This document shows, piece by piece, positions 52,833-61,565 of a stretch of 64,000 bases of DNA (positions are counted from its first letter, which is position 1; the number at the start of each line of letters is the position of its first letter). Below the pieces are notes generated by a model, which did no database searches, was not told the origin of the DNA, and saw nothing but the letters and a program-made list of their open reading frames with translations. The position numbers were made by a program, and so were the translations under genes. The DNA comes from Acidimicrobiales bacterium (lineage in GTDB: Bacteria; Actinomycetota; Acidimicrobiia; Acidimicrobiales; JAVJTC01): positions 62,001 to 126,000 of the forward strand of contig JAVJTC010000017.1 of NCBI GenBank assembly GCA_040219085.1. Direction: 5' to 3'.

Positions 52833-53683
52833 ACTTCCACTCCGCCGTCGTCGGTGTCGACGGCTCCGAGGCGTCCATGTTCGCCCTGTTGTGGGCGGCG
52901 ATGGCTGTGGGTGGCCCCGAGAGGGTCCACCTCGTCCACGCGGTCCACCCGGTCTCCGATGTCGTCGGCGCGATCGTGAACCTCGACCCCGACGCACGGG
53001 CCAACCAGGCGGAACGGGCGATGGAACAGGACTGGCTACCCCTCGTGCCGGGCGCGACCGGCGAGATCCGCTATCAGCGGGCCGCCGACGCCCTCGCCGA
53101 GGTCGTGACGGAACGCGGGGCGGACGGCGTGGTCGTCGGTGAACACGGCTGGCATCGCTGGACCCGGAGCTACGTGGGGTCCACTGCCTCCAAGCTGCTC
53201 CACCGGATACCGGCGCCGGTCGTGATCGTCCCCGTGACCACGCCGCTCGAACGCTGGGCCGAGGTCGTGGTGGGGATCGACGGCGATCCCGACAACATCG
53301 CGACCCTCGTGTGGGCGGCCAGGATGACCGCCACCCACGGCGGGAAGCTCCGGGTCGTCTCGGTGGTCGAGCACCACCGCCTGCGTGCCGCGGTCGCCTA
53401 TGCAGGCCTCGACCTCGAGGTCGTGAGGAGGCGACTCGAGGCCGACGTCGTCGCGCAGGTCGACGAACACGCACGACCGTTCGGGATTCCGATCGAGACC
53501 GAGGTCACGGTCGGGGACCCGGTCGACACCCTCGTCGACGCCGCCGAGAACGCGAGCCTGCTGGTCATCGGCCGTCGGTTCCACGGCTCGATGTCGGAGT
53601 TCCTGCTCGGCTCGAACGGACGCTGGTGTGTCGGGCGTTCACGCTGCCCGGTCGCGACCGTGCCCATCGCCCACACGACCTGA
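52829..53683 (+). CDS. Universal stress protein with two UspA domains
   Basis: 284 residues. Both domains open in the family manner: SAVVGVDGSEASMFALLWA and AEVVVGIDGDPDNIATLVWA. Nucleotide loops: VGEHGWHRWTRSYVGSTASK in the first and IGRRFHGSMSEFLLGSNGRW in the second; both keep the final G-S but the first glycines vary. GTG start with AGAGGAGA seven bases upstream, overlapping the previous stop. Fourth USP in 6 kb and the end of the stress block. Confidence 0.87.
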   Translation: MNFHSAVVGVDGSEASMFALLWAAMAVGGPERVHLVHAVHPVSDVVGAIVNLDPDARANQAERAMEQDWLPLVPGATGEIRYQRAADALAEVVTERGADGVVVGEHGWHRWTRSYVGSTASKLLHRIPAPVVIVPVTTPLERWAEVVVGIDGDPDNIATLVWAARMTATHGGKLRVVSVVEHHRLRAAVAYAGLDLEVVRRRLEADVVAQVDEHARPFGIPIETEVTVGDPVDTLVDAAENASLLVIGRRFHGSMSEFLLGSNGRWCVGRSRCPVATVPIAHTT

Positions 53684-53744
53684 CGCCCTTCGCAGCGCCC
53701 ACGATGCTGGACCGGACTTCGGGCCTGCGAATGCGGCAACGTCC

Positions 53745-53815
53745 TACAGTTGCGGGCGATGACGGCGGATGACCTCGGCGACTACATCGCCCCGGAGGAC
53801 CGGGCGGCAACGTGA
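53745..53815 (+). promoter_or_regulatory. Leaderless promoter and 18-codon upstream ORF
   Basis: TACAGT (53745-53750) lies eight bases before ATG 53759, which opens an 18-codon frame (MTADDLGDYIAPEDRAAT). Its TGA (53813-53815) overlaps GTG 53812 of the next gene as GTGA. Same architecture as at 29.5 kb. Acidic peptide; coding status unproven. Confidence 0.38.
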
Positions 53816-54393
53816 CTGACACGACCATTGGGACTCCCCGCTACCTCTGGGGCCCGAGTGTTCGCGCCTTGCGGGTCGAGCTGTTGGGGGTGGGGCCCGT
53901 GGTGTGGCGGAGGTTCGTCGTGCCGTCGGAGACGAAGCTGCCGAAGTTCAACCGCATGCTCGAAGCAGTCATGGGATGGCAGGGGTATCACCTGCACATG
54001 TTCGAGATCGCCGACCTGCGCATCGGTTCGTCCGACGAGGATGATGACGACGTGATCGACGAGCGCCGCATCACGCTGAAGCAGCTGCTACCCCGGGTGG
54101 GATCGCAGGTGCGGTGGGCGTACGACTTCGGTGACAACTGGCACTACGACGTGGTCGTGGAGGCGATCGAGGAACCGTCGCCCGATGTCCGCTATCCGAT
54201 GTGCACGGCTGGAGAGCGGGCGTGCCCGCCGGAGGACTGCGGGGGCGTCGGCGGCTACGAGGACCTGCGCGATGCGCTGGCAGATCCCGAGCACTCCGAG
54301 CACGAGTGGCTGCGGGAGTGGGCCGGCGTGGGATTCGACCCTGACGCGTTCGACCAGACGGCGGCGACGCAACGTCTCCGTCGCGTCCGGTAG
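53812..54393 (+). CDS. Plasmid pRiA4b ORF-3-like family protein
   Basis: 193 residues. Carries the family signature: ALRVELLGVGPVVWRRFVVPSE near the N-terminus, LEAVMGWQGYHLHMFEI (about 43-60), YDFGDNWHYDVVVE (about 102-115) and CPPEDCGGVGGYEDL (about 140-155). The family is widespread on plasmids, islands and transposon-linked loci; biochemical function unknown. GTG start; a leaderless micro-ORF may drive it by coupling. It begins the accessory-looking stretch 53.8-57.3 kb. Confidence 0.85.
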   Translation: MTDTTIGTPRYLWGPSVRALRVELLGVGPVVWRRFVVPSETKLPKFNRMLEAVMGWQGYHLHMFEIADLRIGSSDEDDDDVIDERRITLKQLLPRVGSQVRWAYDFGDNWHYDVVVEAIEEPSPDVRYPMCTAGERACPPEDCGGVGGYEDLRDALADPEHSEHEWLREWAGVGFDPDAFDQTAATQRLRRVR

Positions 54394-54402
54394 GAAGCGG
54401 TC

Positions 54403-55509
54403 GTGGCACCTCGGATCACCTTCGAGCAGTCCGGCCAGCAGGCTCGGGAGTTGTCGGATCGGGTCGATGCCGCTCGCAACGCCGGCGACAGCGAGGCGGA
54501 GCTCGACGCGCACTGGGCGCTACTCGAGCATCCCTGTGCCCACCATCAGATCGTCGAACACGAGGTGCTCGACGAGGTCCACCAGGTATTGCGCCGACTG
54601 GGGCGCTTCGACGAGGCGATCCAGGCCAAGCGCGAGGCCATCGACGCTGGCTACCGGTCAAGCCCCGACCCCGAGGCCGACATCGCGGAGTGCCTGGTCG
54701 AGGCCGGGCGTCGCGACGAAGCAGACGCCCTGTTCGCCGAGCTACGTCGGCGCGACCCCGACGACGTTTGGCTCTACAACTCGGCTGGGTGGGCCTACGG
54801 ACGCGTCGATGACCGTGAGGCGCTGCGCTGGTTGCGCGCCGGCATCGACGTCGCCATAGCGACCGGCGATGTCGATCAGGTGATCGGCCAGCTCCTCGAC
54901 ATGACCCGCGCCTGCTGGGACCGTCTGGAGGAGAACCACGACACCGAGCTCGTTGCTCGGGTCGAGGCGTTCGAGCGCGACTGGGTCCGCCCGCCCCGAA
55001 GAGATCGCTCCTCGGGCACGCCGTCACGACTCGACCAGGGCAGGCGCCGCTGCGGTCACTGCGGGTTCGATCCCGATCGGCCGCCAATTTCGGCAAGGAC
55101 ACCGGGCGGGCCGTTGCGGCCTCGCGAGTCGGCGAAGGTAGCGCTGTCGCTGGCGTGGTTCCCTGCTGACGAGTGGGAGTCAGCGGTGCAGCGGTGGCCG
55201 CACCTGACCGAGGACTTCCCCGTGCCCCACGACGAGTACAGCCATCGAATCGAGGCGCGGATGAAATGGCTCGCTCGTCACGAAGCCGCGCGGGTGCTGA
55301 CGATCTCGCCGCTGAGCGTCGACGAGCTGATCGAGACCGAAGGCGCCAACGCGGGCACGGGTGAGGGCCGCTCTCACCTGGCGGCCGACGTTGCCCGCAC
55401 GGGCCGCGCGATCCCCTGGCCCCCGGCCCGCAACGACCTGTGCTGGTGCGGCTCGGGCCGCAAGTACAAGAAGTGCTGCGGGCCCGTGGCCCCGGCGGAG
55501 GAAGACTGA
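54403..55509 (+). CDS. TPR-repeat protein with C-terminal SEC-C zinc motif
   Basis: 368 residues. The first 200 form helical TPR-like repeats (EHEVLDEVHQVLRRLGRFDEAI, AECLVEAGRRDEADALFAEL). A short CxxC segment (RRRCGHCGFDPDR, about 207-219) may bind zinc. The extreme C-terminus is a SEC-C motif, CWCGSGRKYKKCCG (about 347-360), a zinc finger found on SecA and many accessory or defence-island proteins. GTG start nine bases after the previous stop; TGATG overlap with the next gene. Role unknown, presumably protein binding. Confidence 0.8.
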   Translation: MAPRITFEQSGQQARELSDRVDAARNAGDSEAELDAHWALLEHPCAHHQIVEHEVLDEVHQVLRRLGRFDEAIQAKREAIDAGYRSSPDPEADIAECLVEAGRRDEADALFAELRRRDPDDVWLYNSAGWAYGRVDDREALRWLRAGIDVAIATGDVDQVIGQLLDMTRACWDRLEENHDTELVARVEAFERDWVRPPRRDRSSGTPSRLDQGRRRCGHCGFDPDRPPISARTPGGPLRPRESAKVALSLAWFPADEWESAVQRWPHLTEDFPVPHDEYSHRIEARMKWLARHEAARVLTISPLSVDELIETEGANAGTGEGRSHLAADVARTGRAIPWPPARNDLCWCGSGRKYKKCCGPVAPAEED

Positions 55510-55853
55510 TGATCCCCGACCTCGACCTCGCCCGGGTGCAACGCTGGATCGACGCCCGAAACGCCGAGATCCCCGAGCGGGCTCACGACACGATCCGCTA
55601 CGAGATCGACGTCGCCGACCGCACGATCACCGTGCTCGAACGCCGCCCACCCTGGCGCGAGGACTTCGGGCCGGACTGGACCCGTTTCCCGATCTGCCGG
55701 TTCCGGTACACCAAGGTCCGCAAGCAATGGTCGCTGTACTGGCGCGATCGCCACCTCAAGTTCCACGAGTACGACCTCGTCGCCCCCACCCCGCACCTCG
55801 ACGAGCTGATCGACTACGTAGCCAACGACCGCAGCGGACTGTTCTGGGGATGA
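55509..55853 (+). CDS. DUF3024 family protein
   Basis: 114 residues. The core ERRPPWREDFGPDWTRFPICRFRYTK and KQWSLYWRDRHLKFHEYD matches DUF3024, a small family of unknown function often found in accessory regions. TGATG overlap with the SEC-C gene and ATGA overlap (55850-55853) with the HipA remnant suggest one transcript. Confidence 0.78.
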   Translation: MIPDLDLARVQRWIDARNAEIPERAHDTIRYEIDVADRTITVLERRPPWREDFGPDWTRFPICRFRYTKVRKQWSLYWRDRHLKFHEYDLVAPTPHLDELIDYVANDRSGLFWG

Positions 55854-56607
55854 CCGAGCAACGCTACCGGTACGACGAAGTCGACGTCAGCAGTTGGCAG
55901 CGCGCCCACGAGGAGATGCTGGGCACGAAACCGAAGCGATGGCTCTTCGATCCCGACGCCGAGACCTACTGGCTGATGAAGGACGTCACCTTCAACCGGT
56001 TGCGCTCGAGAGGATCAGCCCACCGGACCACCCAGGTGGTCTCAGCGCATGGCAGACCTTCGTCGGATTCCTGGTCCTCGATGCCCTGATCGGCAACACC
56101 GACCGCCACCAGGAGAACTGGGCCGCGATCGCCAGCGGGCCCGATCGTCGACTGGCACCCACGTTCGACCACGCGTCGAGCCTCGGGTTCCAACTCGGCG
56201 GTGATCAGCGCCAGGAACGGCTGATCACCGCCGACCGGAACCGGACTCCTGAGGCCTACGCCGACCGGGCGCGCTCTCGATTCGAAGGCCACCCTTCGCC
56301 TACGCGGGTCGCGATCGAGGCGCTCGGCGATCTTCGCCCAGCGCTCCGTGACCAATGGCTGGAGCGATGCCAGGACATCGGACGACTCGTCTCAGCGATC
56401 GAGAGGGTTCCCGAACCCCGCATGTCCCAGCCCTCCCGAGCATTCGCCGAGCGGCTGATGAGACGGAATCATGCGCGCCTGCTGTCACACGGCTTCGTAC
56501 CGTGTGAACATGCCCTCGCAGTTCGAACGACGTCTCTACGTGGCGTGGCGCCACCCAGAAGGTTCGATCATGCCGGTCGGGCTGCTGACCCAGCGGGTCG
56601 TCGATGA
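55850..56607 (+). pseudogene. HipA-like serine/threonine kinase, internally deleted
   Basis: Frame 1 (55850-56089) encodes a normal-looking start (MTEQRYRYDEVDVSSWQ ... KRWLFDPDAETYWLMKDVTF). About residue 55 similarity breaks, and the rest of the kinase continues in another frame from about 56010: LSAWQTFVGFLVLDALIGNTDRHQENWAAI, which holds the HipA catalytic loop NTDRHxxNW, then PTFDHASSLGFQL (DFG-like region). A central stretch on the order of 100 or more residues, including the ATP-binding lobe, appears to be missing. HipA proteins phosphorylate tRNA-synthetase-like targets in toxin-antitoxin modules; this copy is very unlikely to be active. Confidence 0.7.
56498..56503 (+). promoter_or_regulatory. 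-10 element of the HIRAN-like gene (leaderless)
   Basis: TACCGT exactly six bases before ATG 56510, inside the HipA remnant. Confidence 0.4.
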
Positions 56608-57256
56608 CGAGCAGTCGTTCGAGTTCGTCTACCTAAAACTCGCTGAGCAACAGGACCACTTCGAGCCCCTGCCCGGCCTTGTCGACCTTCACCGCCGGTA
56701 CGAGAGCAGGCAGCTCTTTCCCGTCTTCGCCAATCGGCAGATGCCACGCGAGCGCCCCGACTACGACGCATTCGTTCAGCAGCTCGACCTCACCGCCGAG
56801 GCCGACCCCTTCGAGGTCTTGGCACGCAGCGAAGGCCGCCGCGCGACCGATCGCATCGAGGTCTTCTCCGCGCCGGTACGAAGTGATGACGGGCAACTCG
56901 CTGCGATCTTCTTCGCTCGCGGGGTGCGTCACATCGAAGGAGCTTCAGAAGCCATAGAGGAACTGGCAGATGGTGACGCGCTCGAGCTGGTGCCCGAGGA
57001 GTCAAACCCCGTCAACGAGCGGGCGATGCTTCTGAACTCCAGGACTGGTCGCTCTGTTGGGTACGCACCCGACTATCTGCTCGAAACGATCCACGATCTT
57101 CTCGACCACGACGCAGACTCGGTCCGCGTACGCGTCGAGCACGTGAACCCGCCCGCATCTGCTCCGCACATGCGCCTGCTCTGCCGCCTCGTAGCTCCGT
57201 GGCCGCAAGGCTATGAGCCACTGTCCGGCCCGAATTTCCTGCCGCTCGCCGGCTAA
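56510..57256 (+). CDS. HIRAN-domain-like protein
   Basis: 248 residues. N-terminal region (MPSQFERRLYVAWRHPEGSIMPVG) and the middle block DLHRRYESRQLFPVFANRQM / RPDYDAFVQQLDL belong to a family I associate with HipA-like kinases. The C-terminal third (EESNPVNERAMLLNSRTGRSVGYAPDYLLETI, about 176-207) resembles a HIRAN domain, a DNA-end/ssDNA-binding fold seen on helicases and accessory proteins. Less GC-rich than its surroundings by eye, suggesting transfer. The start lies within the decayed HipA frame. Confidence 0.68.
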   Translation: MPSQFERRLYVAWRHPEGSIMPVGLLTQRVVDDEQSFEFVYLKLAEQQDHFEPLPGLVDLHRRYESRQLFPVFANRQMPRERPDYDAFVQQLDLTAEADPFEVLARSEGRRATDRIEVFSAPVRSDDGQLAAIFFARGVRHIEGASEAIEELADGDALELVPEESNPVNERAMLLNSRTGRSVGYAPDYLLETIHDLLDHDADSVRVRVEHVNPPASAPHMRLLCRLVAPWPQGYEPLSGPNFLPLAG

Positions 57257-57327
57257 CCGCAGCGGACCGGTCGAGCCATCAGCCGACGCCGGCGAGGACC
57301 CGAACCGCAACGTGGACCGGGAGGCGC

Positions 57328-59289
57328 TCAGCCCTCGATCGGCTCGTTGATCGTGTCGACCACCAGGACAACACCGTCGTCGTCGACCTCCAACAGGAGA
57401 ATCCTGCGGATGTCGAACTCCAGCCGTGGGGTCCCTTCGGCGCGGGTGTCGAAGATGAACTCGACACCCGGTCCGTGCACGACAGGACCCTCCGCTGGGT
57501 CGAACACACCCTCGATTCGGATGTCGTCACCGAGCGGGATCGGCTCCGAGGCGACCACGAATCCGCCGTCCCGAGCGAGCAGGACGATCAACTCGGAGGT
57601 GATCCCGCTGCCACCGAATCCGGCGTCGAGCACGACGAGCGCATCCTCGAGCCCGTCGTCGTCCACGTCCGCGGTGAACACCGGGGTACGCAGGGCGACC
57701 TCGGCGAACTGTGCGTCGCCGGGTGCACCCCGGAAGAACGCACCATCGGTGAGCGTCACAGGGCCGTCGGGAATCAGAGTGGTCGGCAGGGTCGCGTCGG
57801 CGACCCCCTCGAGCGAAGAGGCCACCACGTCATCGGCCGGGTCCTCCACAGACACGGTCGTCGCAGCGAACGTGACGATGTGCACCTCGGAGTTACCCAG
57901 ATCGTCCACCCACGAGGAGTAGGCGAACCGGTCGGCGCCGATCACGGCGATCTCCCCGAAGTCCATCCCGCCGAGAACCGCAGTCGGTTCGACCGACCCG
58001 GACGGGTCGATCGACACCAGGCGACGGCTCGTGACCGTGTCGAGTTGGATGAAGGTCGCGAGGTATGCACGACCGTCGGGGGCCCAGACCCCGGAGGCGC
58101 CGGCCTCGCCGTCGGAGGCAGTCGCCGAGACCGCCTCGCCCGTGGCGACATCGACCAGCTCGACGACGTCGGGTCCCTGGATGGCGGCGAGCGTCGCATC
58201 GGGCGACACGACGATGCCGTAGGGCGTGGCACGGTCGATGACCCGGGCGTCGGGGATCCTGACACCGCTCGTCGTCCCGGCGATCACGCCGCCTGACGGG
58301 AGTTCACCGAACACGACGACGTCTTCGGCGATCACCTCGATGACGGACCCGGATGTCGGGTCGACCCGCAACAGGCGGCGCGTCTCGCCGTCGGGACCGA
58401 AGGTCGCCGAGGAGACCAGAAGGTCACCGTCGCGGGACCAGGCCAGGTCGGGGACGAACTCGCCGAGCGCCTCGACGGACAACTCGACCGGCGCGCTCAG
58501 CAGGCCCCCAGCGCCGATCTGTGCGACAGCGAGACGACCGGCGAAGCCCTCGCACTGTTCGAGGATCGCGGCGCGGCCCGAGCCATCGATGACGATGTCG
58601 AGGCCACCGGAGGCGTTCGTAATCCCGGCGTCGGCCAGTCGACGCTCGCCGGTCTCGACGTCGTACACGAACAGGGTCCGCCGCTCGACACCCTCGCAGC
58701 CGAGGCCGCCGTCGGGGTCGAGGTCGCTCACGTACAGCCAGCGGCCGTCCGGAGAGGCAGCAATGAGCCGGCCCGGGCCGACAACGGTGTCCTCGGCGAC
58801 GGTCGTCCAGTCCACCACCGTCTCGCCACCGGATGGATCCCCGTCGCCGGAGTCGCCGCCGTCGGGGACTGCGGTCGTCGGCGTGACGGCGGGTGTGCCG
58901 TCGGGCACGGGGGCCGGTTCGTCGGAGGTGTCGGGGCCCGCGGTGATCGCCTCGTCGCCGCCGTCGTCCTCCAGCAGGATGGCCGCGACGGCCGCGCCCA
59001 CGGCCACCAGCACGAACGCCGCCGCCGCGGCCAGGACGATGCGGGCCCGCCGTGCGCGGCCTGCGGCCGGTTCGGGGACACGCGTGAGGGGAACCACGGT
59101 GGCGGACTCCTCATCGGACGAGTCTCCGGCACGAGCCGACTCGGCGGCGGCCCGCGCGCCGGCGGGTGTGCGGGCGATGTCGGCCCGCAGGTCGTTCCAG
59201 AAGCCGTCGCGGTGCTCGGGGGCCACGAGGCGGTCGAAATGGCGGCCGAGTTCCTCGTCACGCCCGCTGTTCTCGTTGCGGTCGTTCAT
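57328..59289 (-). CDS. Membrane-anchored anti-sigma factor with beta-propeller sensor domain
   Basis: 653 residues. A cytosolic N-terminus (about 1-80) begins MNDRNENSGRDEELGRHFDRL; one membrane helix follows (about 83-105, IVLAAAAAFVLVAVGAAVAAI), then a disordered Pro/Asp linker (about 106-155). The exported C-terminal domain (about 165-500) has repeated blades such as LIAASPDGRWLYVSDLDPDG and WAPDGRAYLATF, a WD-like propeller, followed by a 150-residue mixed beta region. ATGA overlap with the ECF sigma gene makes the anti-sigma role very likely. No zinc-binding HxxxCxxC motif. Confidence 0.85.
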   Translation of the reverse strand: MNDRNENSGRDEELGRHFDRLVAPEHRDGFWNDLRADIARTPAGARAAAESARAGDSSDEESATVVPLTRVPEPAAGRARRARIVLAAAAAFVLVAVGAAVAAILLEDDGGDEAITAGPDTSDEPAPVPDGTPAVTPTTAVPDGGDSGDGDPSGGETVVDWTTVAEDTVVGPGRLIAASPDGRWLYVSDLDPDGGLGCEGVERRTLFVYDVETGERRLADAGITNASGGLDIVIDGSGRAAILEQCEGFAGRLAVAQIGAGGLLSAPVELSVEALGEFVPDLAWSRDGDLLVSSATFGPDGETRRLLRVDPTSGSVIEVIAEDVVVFGELPSGGVIAGTTSGVRIPDARVIDRATPYGIVVSPDATLAAIQGPDVVELVDVATGEAVSATASDGEAGASGVWAPDGRAYLATFIQLDTVTSRRLVSIDPSGSVEPTAVLGGMDFGEIAVIGADRFAYSSWVDDLGNSEVHIVTFAATTVSVEDPADDVVASSLEGVADATLPTTLIPDGPVTLTDGAFFRGAPGDAQFAEVALRTPVFTADVDDDGLEDALVVLDAGFGGSGITSELIVLLARDGGFVVASEPIPLGDDIRIEGVFDPAEGPVVHGPGVEFIFDTRAEGTPRLEFDIRRILLLEVDDDGVVLVVDTINEPIEG

Positions 59290-59858
59290 GGCCGGGGCTC
59301 CCCGTTCTCGTCGGTGTCTTCTTTCTCTTCGAGGGAGAGGACCACCCGCAGCGCCCGTCGGGCCCGGTTGAGTCGGCTGGCGACGGTGCCGGGCGCGATG
59401 TCGAGAACGGCCGCCGCCTCGTCGTAGCTCAGGCCTTCACCGTCGACGAGGAGGATCGCCACGCGGTACTCGGGCGGCATCGCACCGAGAGCCCACTGCA
59501 GGCGGTCCCGCTCGGCAACCTCGCGTTCGGGACCGGGGCGAGCGCTCGGCGGCACCCGGGTCTCGTCCATCGCCACCTCAGACCGACGGTTGCGGGTCCG
59601 TAGGTGGTCGAGGCACACGTTGGCGGTGATGCGGTAGAGCCACGTCGAGAACGAAGAACGCCCGTCGAATCGCCCGAGGGACCGCCAGGCCTTCAGGTAG
59701 GCGTCCTGGAGCGCGTCGTCCATCGCCGTCGCCGATCCGAGCATCCGGTGGGCGAGACGGCGCATCGTCTCGTCATGGGCCCGGATGAGCCTCTCGAAGG
59801 CCCCGGGATCACCGGCGGCGGCCGCGGCGACGAGCGTGGCTTCGTTCCCCACGTTCAT
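59286..59858 (-). CDS. ECF-family RNA polymerase sigma factor
   Basis: 190 residues, the usual ECF size. Region 2 (about 22-92): ERLIRAHDETMRRLAHRMLG, DDALQDAYLKAWRSLGRF, FSTWLYRITANVCLDHLRTR. Region 4 (about 125-178): ALGAMPPEYRVAILLVDGEGLSYDEAAAVLDIAPGTVASRLNRARRAL. ATG 59858 chosen; GTG 59870 (VISRM) is an alternative. ATGA overlap with the anti-sigma gene. It lies 127 bases downstream of the ABC exporter operon on the same strand. Confidence 0.9.
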   Translation of the reverse strand: MNVGNEATLVAAAAAGDPGAFERLIRAHDETMRRLAHRMLGSATAMDDALQDAYLKAWRSLGRFDGRSSFSTWLYRITANVCLDHLRTRNRRSEVAMDETRVPPSARPGPEREVAERDRLQWALGAMPPEYRVAILLVDGEGLSYDEAAAVLDIAPGTVASRLNRARRALRVVLSLEEKEDTDENGEPRP

Positions 59859-59924
59859 GCGGCTGATCACTGCTCCCTTCACACCGACTTGGACGGCTGA
59901 GGTACCCCGATCCTTCCCGATCCG

Positions 59925-59939
59925 CGCGAACTTTTCGCG
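59925..59939. promoter_or_regulatory. Inverted repeat upstream of the sigma factor gene
   Basis: CGCGAA - 3 bases - TTCGCG (perfect 6-base arms), about 67-81 bases before the sigma start and about 46 bases after the exporter stop. It could be a regulator site or a short terminator stem. No partner identified. Confidence 0.35.
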
Positions 59940-59985
59940 GAACTGCCCGGACGCGTCCGCGCCGTGACCTCGACGAGGCCGTCGA

Positions 59986-60756
59986 CTACTCGACGAGGAC
60001 CCGTTCGAAGCGGCGCACGGCGACAGCGATGCCGACGACCGCAAGGGCTGCCAGGTATCCGACGTGCACGGCGCACTCGGCGCCGACCTCGCCGAGCGTG
60101 AGCCGCCTGACCAGGTCCACACCGTGGTAGAGCGGCGTGAACTGGATGGCCACCTCCAACCAACGCGGGTACACCTCGAGTGGGTAGAAGGTGGTCGACA
60201 GCAGGAAGAGCGGGAACGTCGCGAGGTTGATCCACATCGTGTCGTTCCAGGTGCGCATGAACGTGGTGGCGGCGAGACCGGCGCCGGCGAACGCCGCTGC
60301 CAACAGGGCAGCAGCGGGAACGACGAGGATCGCCCACCACGATGCGACATACCCGAGGGCGGCCATGATCACGAGGAACCCGGCCGAGTACGTGGTCCCA
60401 CGCACGACCGCCCAGGTCAACTCGCCGAGCGTGATGTCGAGCACGCGTACCGGCGTGGCCAGCATCACGTCGTAGGTCTTCATCCAGCGCAGCTTGTGGA
60501 AGATGTTGAACGTGGAGTCTGCGATCGCACCGTTCATCGCGGCAGCGGCCAACATCCCCGGAGCGACGAAGTCCTCGAAGTCGATCAGGTCGCCGCCGGG
60601 TCCGGCCACCTCGCCGACGAGGGCACCGATCCCGACGCCGATCGACAGCAGGTAGAACAACGGCTCGACGAATCCCGACGCCATCACGACCCAGTTGCGG
60701 GTGTAGGCGATCACGTTGCGTTCGGTCACCCGCAGCGCACGGGGCATCCGGCTCAC
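59986..60756 (-). CDS. ABC-2 type transport permease
   Basis: 256 residues with six hydrophobic helices (about 20-45, 55-75, 100-125, 135-160, 170-190, 228-250). The ABC-2 signature FPLFLLSTTFYPLEVYPRWLEVAIQFTPLYHGVDLVR before the last helix is clear. GTG 60756 overlaps the upstream stop as GTGA and is preferred. It and the next gene are two non-identical permeases that probably form a heterodimer with the ATPase. Confidence 0.9.
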   Translation of the reverse strand: MSRMPRALRVTERNVIAYTRNWVVMASGFVEPLFYLLSIGVGIGALVGEVAGPGGDLIDFEDFVAPGMLAAAAMNGAIADSTFNIFHKLRWMKTYDVMLATPVRVLDITLGELTWAVVRGTTYSAGFLVIMAALGYVASWWAILVVPAAALLAAAFAGAGLAATTFMRTWNDTMWINLATFPLFLLSTTFYPLEVYPRWLEVAIQFTPLYHGVDLVRRLTLGEVGAECAVHVGYLAALAVVGIAVAVRRFERVLVE

Positions 60757-61565
60757 CGGGCGAGCCTCCACTCGTAGGCGCGCCGCACGACCATCCAGGC
60801 GACGACGCAGTACAGGGCGAGGACCCCGCCGTGGCCGGCGGTGGCGAGGTCTGCACCGCCGAGGACGACGTCACGGGAGATCTCGACGCCGTGCCACAAC
60901 GGCGTGATCCACGCGAGCCAACGGACCCCGATCGGCAACTGGTCCACCGGGAAGAACGTCCCCGAGAACAGGAACATGGGGCCGATCACGAAGCGGATGG
61001 CCCCGATCATGGACCCGGTCTCGTTCTCGCGGGTGACCGAGAACGCCGACATCAACGCGGCGATCACGAACCCGACGGCCACCGCGGCGACCAGAGCGAT
61101 GGGCGCGAGCGCGGACGAGACCAGACCCAGCGACGCGGTCACACCGAGGAAGACCACCGAGGCCAGCAGAACCCGAAGCATCATGAAGGCGAGATGGCCG
61201 ACCATGACGTCGACCACCCGCAACGGCGTAGCGAGCTGGGCGGGGTACAGGCGGTCCCACTTGACTGCGCCCATCACCGGCCACGCGGCGTCCAGCCCCG
61301 CGATCTGGATCCCCGATGCCACCATCAGGCCCGGTGCGAGGAACTGGACGTAGTCGAGGCCGCCGAGGTCCTGCGCCGCCGACACCGAGTCGTCGACGAG
61401 CGAACCCAGACCGAACCCGAGCGCCAGAAGGAACATGAGCGGGTTGACGAAACTCTGGGCGAGCGAGCTCCACCAGGTCCGGCGGTACGCGACGAGCCAC
61501 CGCTCGAGGGCCAGACGCCCGGCCCGGAGACTGCCGAACCGGGGCGAGTTCAACGGAACGGCCAT
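60753..61565 (-). CDS. ABC-2 type transport permease
   Basis: 270 residues, six hydrophobic helices, same architecture as its neighbour. The ABC-2 signature reads GPMFLFSGTFFPVDQLPIGVRWLAWITPLWHGVEISRD. N-terminal cytosolic stretch about 1-30. ATG 61565 shares one base with the ATPase stop (TGATG), so translation is coupled. Exported substrate unknown (drug, lipid or polysaccharide are typical). Confidence 0.9.
   Translation of the reverse strand: MAVPLNSPRFGSLRAGRLALERWLVAYRRTWWSSLAQSFVNPLMFLLALGFGLGSLVDDSVSAAQDLGGLDYVQFLAPGLMVASGIQIAGLDAAWPVMGAVKWDRLYPAQLATPLRVVDVMVGHLAFMMLRVLLASVVFLGVTASLGLVSSALAPIALVAAVAVGFVIAALMSAFSVTRENETGSMIGAIRFVIGPMFLFSGTFFPVDQLPIGVRWLAWITPLWHGVEISRDVVLGGADLATAGHGGVLALYCVVAWMVVRRAYEWRLAR

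Noticed and set aside
53711-53724. CGGACTTCGGGCCT as a third DosR-like box upstream of the accessory genes
   Set aside because: Only about 9 of 14 positions match and symmetry is poor; too weak to call.
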